Source: Pseudeuparius sepicola
Taxonomy: Eukaryota; Arthropoda; Insecta; Coleoptera; Anthribidae
Direction of reading: 5' to 3'
Length of the DNA stretch: 64,000 nucleotides
Assembly (NCBI GenBank): GCA_963920635.1
Contig: OY987301.1
Span: 20,502,501 to 20,566,500 of the forward strand
The position numbers and the translations under genes were made by a program. Shown piece after piece: positions 30,365 through 40,742 of this stretch. Every line of letters begins with the position of its first letter. Position 1 is the stretch's first letter. The notes beneath the pieces were generated by a model. That model made no database searches. It saw only the letters and a list, made by a program, of their open reading frames with translations, and was not told the origin of the DNA.

Positions 30365-31075
30365 TCATACACGCTTCAACTCCAACCGCACAATTATTTC
30401 CTCGCCTCTAAAATTTACAGGTTGAAAGTTCTGATCGAGAATAGTTAGCGTTAAATTATTAATCTCACGCTTTGCAACTGGCATGTACACCAAATTTTTC
30501 GGAGACTCGTCTATGGCGTAACCAGGATCACAGCTAACTGCAAACTCGTAAATCGTATGAGTTGGTTGATTTTTATAGTATGCTCCAGATGTTACGTTAC
30601 AATCTATATGTATAGTTCTGACCTTCACGATGTTTACAGATATGTCGGAAGTATGCAATTGTCCAGACTCTAATCGTGTAGGAGAAAACCCTAACACATG
30701 ACCAATAGAGTCTGTTGGTAGAAAATCTACTGTATATTTATCACTGTAAATTTCACACTGTAAGGTACTATTATTAGCCTTTATTGAAATTGGATTTTTC
30801 TGATCAGATTCCTCTTTTCTTAAAGCTCGAACTATGTAATCTTCTAAGGCTTCAATTTCATACGACCCTGTGGGAATAACTAAACATTTTCGATATCCAT
30901 CAGCGTTTATATAATAAAATTTATTGACACCAACATCTATATTGGGTATGCTGTTATATGTGTGAAATCCTAGCAGTGCCAAACCATACTCAAAATCTGG
31001 TTCTAAATGTATAGGAATATTAAAGTCAATAGAAAGTGTGGAAGTAAAACCTTGTAGGGTGAACAGCAGCGACAT
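30365..31075 (-). CDS. Minor capsid (penton-like, single jelly-roll) protein, 236 aa
   Basis: The position next to the major capsid gene, the length and the beta-rich composition fit the Polinton penton. The N-terminal FTSTLSIDFNIPIHLEPDFEYG...LLGFHTYNSIPN segment matches the family's opening strands, and the C-terminus ends in alternating strands (LTLTILDQNFQPVNF, IIVRLELKRV). ATG 31075 has a TATA box 30-40 bp upstream. Expected to plug the fivefold vertices. Intact; assignment is by family pattern plus context. Confidence 0.8.
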   Translation of the reverse strand: MSLLFTLQGFTSTLSIDFNIPIHLEPDFEYGLALLGFHTYNSIPNIDVGVNKFYYINADGYRKCLVIPTGSYEIEALEDYIVRALRKEESDQKNPISIKANNSTLQCEIYSDKYTVDFLPTDSIGHVLGFSPTRLESGQLHTSDISVNIVKVRTIHIDCNVTSGAYYKNQPTHTIYEFAVSCDPGYAIDESPKNLVYMPVAKREINNLTLTILDQNFQPVNFRGEEIIVRLELKRV

Positions 31076-31103
31076 GATTGATGAATTCCAACCTCAAGTA
31101 CCA

Positions 31104-31115
31104 CTTTTATAGCCC
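31104..31115 (-). promoter_or_regulatory. TATA box of the penton-like gene
   Basis: Minus strand reads GCTATAAAAGTGG, about 35 bp before ATG 31075, between the gene and the right TIR. Confidence 0.65.
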
Positions 31116-31202
31116 CCCAAAAATATTAGTAAAACACACACAAACAAATAATATTTTTATTTTCACAATTTTACATTTCTAAACCTTCATATAATGTTGC
31201 TC

Positions 31203-31496
31203 TCATTCTTCAGAAAAAATAATATTAGTCGTTTCGCCGACAGGGCCCAAGCTGGTTAAAAAGCGCCTTTTTTTGTCACCATTCAAACTGGCAATTCGTT
31301 CTTGAGTTAGTTCATCCGTAAACCGCTGGGGCAGAATGGTCTTGAAGTCTGCAAACTCCACAACCACCTTCTCTCCAAACTTAGTACTTATTCTCTTAAA
31401 ACTCTGAATCTCAAATTTTTCATTTACTTCCAAATCTCGAACGTTCACCAGATTTTTTAACAACAAATTCTTGTTTAAATTATTTAAGAAGGACAT
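31203..31496 (-). CDS. TIR-encoded conserved small protein (97 aa), right copy
   Basis: Second copy of the gene at 11867-12160, same start context and TATA box (minus strand, about 31535-31544). The two coding sequences differ at seven nucleotides near the 3' end; all seven change the protein (six residues: His/Gln, Asp/Ala, Asn/Lys, Tyr/Arg, Lys/Glu, Ser/Thr, left/right). The frame is intact. The function is as for the left copy, unknown with a possible nucleic-acid-binding fold. Confidence 0.75.
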   Translation of the reverse strand: MSFLNNLNKNLLLKNLVNVRDLEVNEKFEIQSFKRISTKFGEKVVVEFADFKTILPQRFTDELTQERIASLNGDKKRRFLTSLGPVGETTNIIFSEE

Positions 31497-31585
31497 GTTT
31501 GCTGCACTGATGCTCTTAGTTGAACCACACGCACCTATATAGCTATTCTTGGAGTGGGGGAGCTCTCCCACCACCAAAACCCTAT

Positions 31586-31632
31586 GAGAGTTCTAAGCCA
31601 GACAAGTCTGACAGGTTTGGCTTAGAACTCTC
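31586..31632. other. Subterminal hairpin in right TIR
   Basis: Mirror of the hairpin at 11731-11777: 14-bp perfect stem, 19-nt loop, 14 bp from the tip. Confidence 0.8.
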
Positions 31633-31646
31633 TTTGTCTTACTACT

Positions 31647-31652
31647 TACCGC
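31647..31652. other. Polinton target-site duplication, right copy
   Basis: TACCGC, identical to 11711-11716. Confidence 0.95.
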
Positions 31653-31796
31653 ACATTGTTCTTATTCCCGCCTTATTGAACCGCTCACCACACAGCAAAC
31701 ACACGATATTTTTGCAATAAAACCACGAACATTTGCCGATTTTCACAATATAAACCCGTGTAAACAAAGGCAAATACTATTTTGTTTGCCCTCCAA

Positions 31797-33145
31797 ACAG
31801 CCCTCGTAAAATAAACTGGACCGCCATTGGGCCCTGGCCCTAGTCCTTCCACCAATTTTTAGCCATCCGGCAGAGGGCGCTGGCGTCCGCCTGGATAGCC
31901 GCCATATTGGGCCTATTCTAGGGGATTTTGTGTGCATTCTATACTTCAGTTTGGATAAAATAGAAAGTAGGTCAGTCATGCGCAGTATAGAATTCGCCGA
32001 TTATTTCTATGAAAGCCACCATGGGCGTCCCCATATTGTTTAAAATTCCCTAAATGGCCTAAACGTATAATTATTACAATAAACACTCCGAAATAAGGTG
32101 GCACAATCTACAGCACTCGCCCCCTGCCGTAATGCAAAACCGCGGTTTTCAGTATGCACGGGAGAAGGTATTCGCGACGTGATGCGCCCATGGATTGCGG
32201 ATACTCTAAAAATAGATATTTAGCGCGCTTGGCCTTTAAGCCAATCAGAGGCGCTAGAGCTGACAGAAGGAGAACCTGGAATTCGAGGTTGCCATATACC
32301 CCGACTACTGTAAGAAGTCCCGATTTTGTCAGATGACATTCTCCACAAAATCCCTAGGAATTTTCTGTTAACCATGGGTATAACATTGGTATATGTGTCT
32401 CAACCAGTTAATGACGTCACTCATTGATTTATGATGTGAAAATTTACCCAAGTGATACAAAAAAAATCATAATAAAATAAAAACCCTATTGTAATCACGA
32501 TTATACCTCTACAAATAAAAATAACTATGACTACAACTCATTTTAATAATAATTTCAAACGTAAAGGAAACACTTTTCATTTTGGCTTTTGGCAGCGTCT
32601 ATGTGCGGACTCAGGCAAATTTAGCTTCGGTGTGTCAAAGTGACAGTGAAGGTTTTCCAGATCGTTCAAACTGGTTCAAACATTCGGCAGTGAAAAATTC
32701 GCGGGTTTTCTACGTTTCGTGAGTTTTACCGTTATCTGTGTTGTTCTTGTTCTTGTTACTTTTCGTGTTATTAGTGCAAATGGGCTCGTTACTGACCTGA
32801 ACTTATGACCCGGTTGCATTCAAGAACGTTATTGATGCCAACTTAGGATATCGAAATTACCAATTGACAGTCCCAGTAAGGACTTCTTAAAATAATTCGA
32901 CTATATCAACGAGGCAAGTGATCAGAAATCGCGGATTATGGATTATATTTCGACGTGGAAAGAAAGCTTTATATGCCACGTTTAGCAACTCTGTTTTTGA
33001 TCATCGATCCAAATGCTGCATTGCGCAAGACTGACCTACTTTTTATTTTATTCAGACTGGAGTATAGGGAAGAAGCAAAATAATTGATGGTGGCAACACA
33101 AAATCATATATGACCACGGCCAATCACGGTCATCGTGCATTTGAC
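31797..33145. mobile_element. Miniature element split by a nested transposon
   Basis: 31797-31941 matches the reverse complement of the 57215-57548 element (AGCCCTCGTAAAATAAACTGG end). The match resumes after the nested insertion at 33065 (TAGGGA...GGCAACAC...ATGACCACGGCCAA...GTGCATTTGAC) up to about 33145, where it stops. The far end is missing, so this copy is truncated. Confidence 0.75.
31942..33064. mobile_element. TA-flanked TIR element (1.12 kb) nested in the miniature element
   Basis: Ends TACTTCAGTTTGGATAAAAT and ATTTTATTCAGACTGGAGTA are inverted, with a longer inverted block (GTAGGTCAGTC-TGCGCA) inside. TA flanks both ends (31940-31941, 33065-33066). It contains no transposase that I can read. 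TA target use suggests Tc1/mariner-type mobilisation. Confidence 0.7.
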
Positions 33146-34400
33146 ATGATTTAAATTTAAAATATCCCTCTAAAATTCCGAATTGTAATTTCCTATTTCT
33201 TCACAACCTTCTTGACATTGGTATCAAATGAAAGGGTTTGACAAGTAGAATACGATAAGGTGAATGACGACTTATTAAAGCCAATATGTCGGATGTCCCA
33301 AGATGGATGCCCCAAGATGGCTGCCTAAATTTCGTGACATGTGAATCAAAGAGTAAAAAGCAAAAAATAAAAAAGTAACCTTTAAAAAACATTAGGTTTT
33401 TCGTTAAATCAATTTAATGCCAAATTACGACAAGCTTTTTGAAATCATATAGGTAGTATAGGTACCATAATAGGTATAGTGGCGGAACCCCGAGGACCAA
33501 ATTGCAAAAATCGCCAATATTCAAATGTCTCCAACTCTGGGTGCTGCTCTTTTAGTGACCAGTGACGATACTCACTCCTTGTGAGGTTCACCAACAATTC
33601 GAAAAGGCGAATTATACTAAAAATAACTTTCACTTAAACTTAAGCCAGCAACAAACTACCTTTTCAATTCTAACTCCGAGGATCGAATGAAATCCGACGC
33701 CACACGCAGACGCTCCTTTTCCGGGAGGCCGGCAACGGATGTGTGCCGTCAAAATGTCAAAATCCCGCAACTAATTTTCAAAATAGTGTCTTCAATACTG
33801 TCAATTATCCAATATAACCTCAAACCGTTAAGAACCAAAAAGAAAACACGAGAAATAACTTTCGGAAGAAATTTAAACCAAGACCTCCGGAAAACGAATG
33901 AACAACGACTAGCGACAAGTGAAAACGTGTACGAGCCCAAACGGAAGCGAGCACCTAGGTACGCGTCGCTGGCGAGCGATTCCATGGCGAGCATCAAACA
34001 AAACATAATCAACAAAAAATCAGCTTTGTGGCATCGTCACATCATGGATGGTTTGATGCTCCGAGTTGCGCAGTGGAGTCCCACTTGCTTGTTTACAGTA
34101 AAAAATCAGCGTTCGGGTGTTCACACTGGGAGCTTGAAACACTGCACCCGAAAGCGGCTCTTATTTATAATACATACCAACTTTTTTAGAATGTGTAAAA
34201 CTCGGCGTATAAAACGATACCTATTTAAATGAATCATTTTCAGTAGGTAATAGGTAACCAGACTATTCCAGCATCCCTACTCCCGATTCGTTTATTTGTT
34301 ATAATTTTGAATGAGTATTAAAAGAAGCACAATTTGTAAAGTGTAATCTAATTCATAATGCAACTACCTACTTCTTAATCGTGGTTATTATAAAGTGACA
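33146..34400. other. Intergenic; dispersed repeat and one uncertain open frame
   Basis: 33190-33340 is a diverged copy of the 11290-11480 repeat. A plus-strand ATG frame at 33687-34232 (181 codons) is the longest outside the Polinton apart from GC islands. Its middle (about codons 45-110, Lys/Arg-rich, EPKRKRAPRYASLASDS) looks coding-like, but the ends do not. It may be a host exon plus intron read-through. I do not name it. Confidence 0.3.
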
Positions 34401-34429
34401 ACCTTGTATATAGACTTCCTAGCCTTCAT

Positions 34430-34900
34430 CCTTCATGACCTTCATCATACCTCTGGATATTTTCCCGAGTCCGTCTCTTCCAGCTTCCAGCACCTTGAGC
34501 CGAAATTCGTCGACCACGTGCCGGCCGCCTGCCACCACGATCGTGCCACGCTGGCCGTGTGTCGTGGGCCCCTCGGCGGCGTCGGCGCAGGCCGCGCATC
34601 GCGAAAAGACGGGACGAGACGCGCGGGACCAAGGCTACGCGGCGCGGTGGCGGCGGCCGGCGGTGACGGCGCGCTTATTATACCGCGAAAAGTCGACGAA
34701 CCGCCTGCACCGGCCCCGCACAATGGAAGATAACGACGGGTTTGAGCCGGGTCCGTCGGCGGCGCGGGCGGGCGGTGCCAAGCGTGAGCACCGCGACCGC
34801 GTGCCGGCGGCGGGCAGCCGGCAACGGCTTCCCACCGAGTTCGGCGTGAAAGGACACACAGGCGCGAAACCAGTGGCCACATCTCGGGGGTGCCACTAGC
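34430..34900. other. GC-rich CpG island, possible first exon
   Basis: Abrupt GC-rich, CpG-dense block in AT-rich surroundings, with open frames on several frames of both strands, as GC-rich sequence gives. A plus-strand ATG at 34724 starts a frame rich in Pro/Ala/Arg. A promoter or 5' exon is likely; strand and product are unknown. Confidence 0.4.
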
Positions 34901-34923
34901 TGCACCAACACTATAATTATTAT

Positions 34924-35475
34924 GGTAAAACTTTCCGTTGGTGTATGTCTGCCCTGATTTTTTTTGAAATTTTGGCTACCCTCCCATTTTCGAGGTCCCT
35001 GAACACGAATCTGACCTCAGTTTTCGGCGCTCGGACGTAGTTTCCGAGAAAATGAATTTTCAAATTTCCTTTTGACACCCCACTTTTAACAGGGTTATTT
35101 GTGTTATAATTGAGATGAATTCAGCTCAAATTGATCACCACCCTATTTTGCATCCTTTGCCACGTAAACACGGCAAAAATCTTTCAAAATTTCGGGTTTT
35201 CCGCGGGTTTTCGCGAAGTTTAGAGGTGGCAAAGGGTGCAAAATAGGGTGGTGATCAGTTTGAGCTGCATACAGTAAAAATTCATCCGGATTATAACTAC
35301 AAATATCGCCGTGAAAAGTGAGGTGTCAAAGGAAATTTGAAAATTCATTTTCTCGGAAACTACGTCCGAGCGCCGAAAACTGAGGTCAGATTCGTGTTCA
35401 GGGACCTCGAAAATAGGGGGGTAGCCAAAATTTCAAAAAAATCGGGGCAGACATACACCAAAGGAAAGTTTTACC
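34924..35475. mobile_element. Foldback miniature element (552 bp) with 8-bp flanks
   Basis: Arms of about 240 bp are near-perfect inverted repeats from GGTAAAACTTTCC to GGAAAGTTTTACC. ATTATTAT lies directly outside both ends (34916-34923, 35476-35483), a low-complexity but exact 8-bp duplication. Non-coding. Confidence 0.8.
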
Positions 35476-35614
35476 ATTATTATACCCGACCATGTCCTCA
35501 TAATTCCATTGTTGTTTGCATACTGAAGTGGCGCTAGTGCCGCTAGTGTACGAAAAAAATGCGACTTTATACTTTATAGGCACGGACCTATGCAGGGTGT
35601 AACTGAACTGATGG

Positions 35615-35930
35615 AACGGACCTCCTAAATAAAGCTGGACTGCTATTGCCATTCCCATATGTTAAAAGTGTCCGGAACAGGCTGCCGCCATGTTGTGCTG
35701 ACAGCAGAGGGGAAGCCAATAAGAAAGCTGCGTTTTTTGATGGGTTATTTGAAATGAAGTGAAAAAGAGGAAGAAGAAGACTTGAACCTTAAATGGTGCC
35801 AACAGTATCCCTAGAAATCAGCACATGATGGCGGCCAAAAACCAGCCTTCAGCGCCCTCTGGCGGTTGGACAAAAATTGGTGGTGGGGGAAAGCACCAAT
35901 AGCAGTCCAACTTTATTTAGGAGGTCCGTT
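35615..35930. mobile_element. Miniature element (316 bp), ACTGATGG duplication
   Basis: Ends AACGGACCTCCTAAATAAAG and CTTTATTTAGGAGGTCCGTT are inverted; the 8-bp duplication ACTGATGG is at 35607-35614 and 35931-35938. The end sequence resembles the 57215-57548 element (ACGGCCCTCGTAAAATAAA), so both belong to one superfamily making 8-bp duplications (hAT or P type). Confidence 0.88.
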
Positions 35931-35938
35931 ACTGATGG

Positions 35939-36698
35939 TCAAAAATGAAACCACGTATTCTTGGAGTCAAAATAAGGACGCTTCTTCATATATTTTTTTC
36001 TCCTACGGGCCATAGTTTTTTTATACAGAGCGTAGAAGTTTAGAGACAAATACACATATTTAATTAGTATCACTGGAAGTATACGAGATGTCTTCTTCAA
36101 ACTTGGCGTGTCACATGAGCGGATGAGCTGCCAAACTTAAGGTTGATACGAAGCTCCTGAGGCCCCCAGTTGCGCAGATACAGGGTGTTACTAAAATTAA
36201 TTAGTTCAGAAAAATATGAATATACTGTATAATCGCATTTATTAAATTTGTTTTGAGTAGTGGTGAATCCAATGGTTAACAAAAAGTATCTCTTAGTATT
36301 TTTTCGTATTTGCAGCCGCTTCTTAATTATTTTCAAAGAACGGCAAATCTGCAAACTGCCTATTGTTGAAACTGGGTAGGTACAGGGTACAGTTTCTTCG
36401 GCAAAATGTTCAACCTTTCATAACAGCGGCATAACTCTGTTCTGCCCCATCTTCAAAAAATATTTCCTGGTATCCCTGAACTAGGGATAATACAGCTGCT
36501 CTCAGGATATTAATTTTTGTCATGGGAAACGAAAATAAACGACTTCTTGTTGTCCAGTCACTAGTAACTGGGGGTAGTACCACAACCGCTGGTAATCTGT
36601 GCCACAACCATGATTCTACAACTATAAAGCTAAGCTTCACGGCATATTTGACAACAAAAATTGTTAAGTTAGTTATTGCAATTATTCCATTCAAAGTA
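35939..36698. other. Intergenic, no gene seen
   Basis: AT-rich; nothing recognised. Confidence 0.4.
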
Positions 36699-36706
36699 TT
36701 TCAAAG

Positions 36707-37050
36707 CAGTGGCGGATCCAAGGGGGGGGGGGGTACAGGGGCAATTGCCCCCCCCCCCTTGGCCCTAGATTTATGTTATGTTAGAATAGAAAATATAGTT
36801 AACCGTTTTTCAAAATCAAAACATAGATTAGATTTTGTCCTGTAAACTAGGAGTCTTAATAAAAATTTGTTATACTATTCGGACTTTTACTAACAAGGGC
36901 CCCTCTTATATTTACTATAATCATTGAATAAGGAATTCGCTTAATCAATGCTATAATTATATATGCAGTGGTTTTTATTTGTGATCGCTGACCAAGTCCA
37001 TTTATAATAGCATGTGCCCTTCCCTTAGTGAATTGCTGGATCCGCCACTG
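36707..37050. mobile_element. hAT miniature element (344 bp)
   Basis: Ends CAGTGGCGGATCCA and TGGATCCGCCACTG, with the 8-bp duplication TTTCAAAG at 36699-36706 and 37051-37058. Just inside the left end a run of G's faces a run of C's (about 36722-36761), a homopolymer hairpin. Confidence 0.92.
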
Positions 37051-37058
37051 TTTCAAAG

Positions 37059-38869
37059 TCGGTTTTTATGGGTTTTGAGAGCAAAACTCATAAGTAATTA
37101 CTGATATGGTTTGTTGTTCAATTACGCATAGAAAAAGGCACAAATTTTCATTATCGCCTCTCATATTGGCCATCAGTCGGCCCCGCGCTCCCGCGACGCC
37201 TAGAATAAGGATAAAAACATCGAATAAAGGAATAATAGGGGATAAAAAGAAGCAAGTACGGCATGTACGGGGAAATATTACGCGAAAAGCCATGGGACGG
37301 GATATTTGATTATCGACATACATTTCATCAGTGATGACGGTTCAAAATTCGTTCCACAAAGAATCATATATCTTATTAGTTATTATTATAGCAGTCATAT
37401 TATGTGGCACCATGTGCACAACCATAGTATACATTATATACACATAGGTATAGGTATTGCTGAATAAAGAAGTCCGACCTGCAGACATTTTCAAACTCAT
37501 CTAGACTAGACGCCATTTGTAACCATGGTAAACGGAAATAAAATCCGTGGGAAAAAATTCACGGAAAAAATCTAAGAAAAAAATCCACGGAATTTTTTTT
37601 CTGATAATTTTTCGCAAAGTTCCGTCTAGCAAACGATGATTATTTTCAATTTTCACTTATGATAAAATTTTGCGATAAATATAAACAACTAAACAACGGT
37701 CGAACATACAACTGGATGTTGTGAATTTCATAATATAACTAATAAAGTATCCTTTGAGTCTGTCTTTGACTTTAAAATTACAGAAACTTTTGCAATTATA
37801 TTAAACGATGTTTGTATTGTTACAAAAGCTCCTTTAATTTTAAAGAGAGCTTTAGTTTGTTTATGATGTGGGCCTCAACCACTTCATTCTTAAATTTTCG
37901 TCCTTTTTAAAGCCAAAAGCGAACACAAGTTGACCCCCTTCCCTGCTTTTGAGCAAAGAAAAGCTAGCTGCTTCAAGGTATATTATTACAATTTGACTTA
38001 CAGCCAGAGCCAAGTACCTATACAATTAGGTTCTAGGCATCTTGTGGCGTAACATCGTAGAAGAAACCAATAAAAATAAACTCCTTTCGTCTCTTCACTT
38101 CCAAATTTTACGAAAAACTTTTCATCATTTTGGCGCAAACAAGGTCAAACAAGATTAGAACAAACACTCCGGACAGCGGACAGTATATTCGCACACAGAC
38201 AAACCAGGTGGACCCAGGTGGACAGTTTTCTCAGTGCAGGACTTTGTTGAAGTCGGAACAACTTGTCTTAATAAAGTTTTCACGTATCTTGCACAGGAAA
38301 GGCACATTGGCTATTGAAAAATTAAAAGTTTCAAAAACGGAAAAATCAAAGTAGGCCGATTAGTATATCAAACTTTGTACATGGGCATAATTATTTAGTT
38401 TTATTAAAATTTTCCGTATCTTACACAGGAAAGACAGAAAATATTTTTTTCCTCATATAACAAGTCCTAAGTACTTTGATTTTCCAAACTAAAAATATGA
38501 CATTCATCTCATAAAACGAAACCATCCCTCTTATCCACTTATTCAGCCTTGGATCGTTGTCTGAAGTATTTATAAAACTTCTCACGGCTATAGATTCATG
38601 TCGTAGAAAACAGATGGCTCTGATGGCTAAGAATGTATTTTGCATTGTATTTTGACTCGGGAAAGCACATGGCGAGCCAAAAAAGTGCCAAACGTGACAG
38701 CCGTGAGCAGTCTTATTTATTAATATCTACGTTACTTAGTCAAATGCTATGATATTTTATTGATATTAATTTTTTTCTTTATAGCATGTCTATTATGTAT
38801 CCATTCTAGTTTCAAAATCGGTCGGTTGGCCCCCAAGGTTCCAAACCTCGCTTTCGTTGTAAACCCGCC
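37059..38869. other. Intergenic, no gene seen
   Basis: A segment near 37145-37310 is somewhat GC-richer. No splice-bounded frame or family is recognised. Confidence 0.4.
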
Positions 38870-39140
38870 GGGGTCACGTTCTCAGAAATATTTGCATGAA
38901 TGCATCGCGCACCGCCGCCGACGCCGCGGGCCAGCCAGACCGGCATTGAAAATGGCGACCTTGGCGAATATTTATAAGTCTGGGCGTTTTATTAACGTGC
39001 CGGAGCTCCGGAGCCACCAGCCAGCACTCGAACCAGAACCGAAGACGCTCTGCTTCGACTTGGACAACCGAAAACTTTGCCGTTTGCACCCCAGAGTCAT
39101 CTATTATTATATTATAATTTCTCGACGACAACAAAAGTAG
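38870..39140. other. CpG-rich block, possible promoter or 5' exon
   Basis: A plus-strand ATG at 38952 opens a frame beginning MATLANIYKSGRF; the surroundings are CpG-rich. No recognised product; an opposing minus frame is equally open. Confidence 0.25.
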
Positions 39141-39939
39141 ACATCAAAGCATTGTTTTCAATGCACAAAAAAGTGCGCAAAATAGGTACTTTGCGCAATA
39201 TAATCTCGGGTGCTTGACGTGGAGAAGAAGAAACGTCATCAAGTCTGTCAGCCAGCCAGGAGGGTAAATAATTATTAGTCGCGTACCTACTTTAAAACGA
39301 CTTCAGAACGTTTTTTTTATAAAACGGTTGTAGAACTAATTTGAATGCAAGAAGCCTATTGCGCACATTCGGCCTCGTCAAAATACTGCCTTTCTAGTGC
39401 GCTAAAGTAGTACTCTGCACACTAATTGCATAATCCCACCAAATTTCAAAACGTTGAGTGAAGTGTGAAAGTGAAGGATTCGACAATTAGGTATGATTAA
39501 CAGTCACAACTTCAGATGCTCTTATATTTCGCTGCAACAATTGAGACTAGTCCAAATTGTTGTTAGAGAGGAGATGTGACATTCCTTCACCCCTCAAATA
39601 AAAAATAAAGATTCTAGAGAAATACCAAAAAGGTTATCTTGCATTTCATACAGTACTATTTTGTAGGTATACCATGTAAATTATTATTGTATACCTCTAT
39701 TATGTGTATATTAAAAAATAAAATATCTAAGTATGTACATACATCATGAGCTGGAGGCTGGAGTGGAAGTATAGTTATACCAAAGTCTAAAGATTCTCTC
39801 ATATTTTTGTCGCACCTACAATTCGGAGCGATTAAAATGAGGATGGAACTTTTTATTTGTTCTGTGACGGAAGCGTCAGTGTTGTCACCCTCTAGGTTAA
39901 CAAACTGCCCCTGCAGTTTTCACTATTTTTAACATTGGT
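39141..39939. other. Intergenic, no gene seen
   Basis: AT-rich; nothing recognised. Confidence 0.4.
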
Positions 39940-40742
39940 ATACAGGATGATTTTTTTAGGTCTACCACCTCGCTTATTTTACGCCCTACAAAAAAAAGTA
40001 AGAAACAAAAATGTTGCAATATTGGACAGCTAAGTGGTGCTGCAAAAGAAATCGGTATCCATGGCCAACTTGTCGCGCAATATTAAAAAAACCTAAAATT
40101 GAGCAAAACTATTAATAGCCGCGGAATGTTTATTTTAAGAGACAGAGGAAAACTTTTATGTTGAAAATTGATGGCACTGAGAAGCTTTATCCATCCACGT
40201 AGTCAGATAGTTTCAGCAAATTACACAGGGTCTTCGGCTCTCTTGAGGCTATGAAAATTTTGTTTATTTCTTATTAAGCGATTTTCTCGCTTATTTTATG
40301 CCGCACAGAAATTACATAAAAAAACAAAATATGGCAATTTTGGTCAGCGAGGCGACTTTAAAAAAGGAATGGGCCTCCATGCCCAACTTTTCGCACTTTA
40401 GGTACTAAGAAAAAAATTTTCATGGTCTCAAGAGAGCCGAAGACCCTGTGTAATTTGCTGAAACTATCTGACTACCTGGATGGATAAAGCTTCTCAGATC
40501 AATTTTCAATATAAAAGTTTTCCTCTGTCTCTTAAAATAAACATTCCACGGCTATTAATAGTTTTGCTCAATTTGAGTTTTTTTCAATATTGCGCGACAA
40601 GTTGGCCATGGATGCCGATTTCTTTTGCAGCACCACTTAGCTGTCCAAAATTGCAACATTTTTGTTTCTTACGTTTTTTTTTTGTAGGGCGCAAAATAAG
40701 CGAGAAAATCGCGGTGGTAGACCTAAAAAAATGATCCTGTAT
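39940..40742. mobile_element. Foldback element (about 0.8 kb)
   Basis: Arms of about 320 bp (39940-40260 and 40420-40742) are inverted, with outer ends TACAGGATGATTTTTTTAGG / CCTAAAAAAATGATCCTGTA. A short derivative with the same CTTGTCGCGCAATAT and AAAAAATCATCCT blocks lies at about 48905-49165. Confidence 0.8.

Larger units (their letters stand above)
11717..31646. mobile_element. Complete Maverick/Polinton DNA element, 19.93 kb
   Basis: It is bounded by TIRs starting AGTAGTAAGACAAAG and by a 6-bp TACCGC duplication. The content matches the Polinton/adintovirus set: protein-primed PolB, rve integrase, adenain-like protease, packaging ATPase, double-jelly-roll capsid protein and a minor capsid protein. 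All major genes are open end to end with no frameshift that I see. Genes on the left half read mostly rightward; those on the right half read leftward and are packed with small overlaps. Insertions of miniature elements are confined to 14.4-16.3 and 17.4-20.0 kb. The intact capsid and packaging genes suggest a recent insertion or ongoing function; this is inference. Confidence 0.97.
31140..31646 (-). repeat. Polinton right terminal inverted repeat (507 bp)
   Basis: Reverse complement of 11717-12281. The outer 315 bp are identical to it by eye. It then has seven substitutions, and a replaced block that removes the 33-residue frame. Confidence 0.93.

Noticed and set aside
34445..34911. Several overlapping long frames on both strands
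   Set aside because: GC-rich sequence has few stops in any frame; none shows a recognisable protein, so only a CpG island is reported.
36522..36845. Plus-strand 107-codon frame
   Set aside because: Crosses the end of a hAT miniature element and its G/C run.
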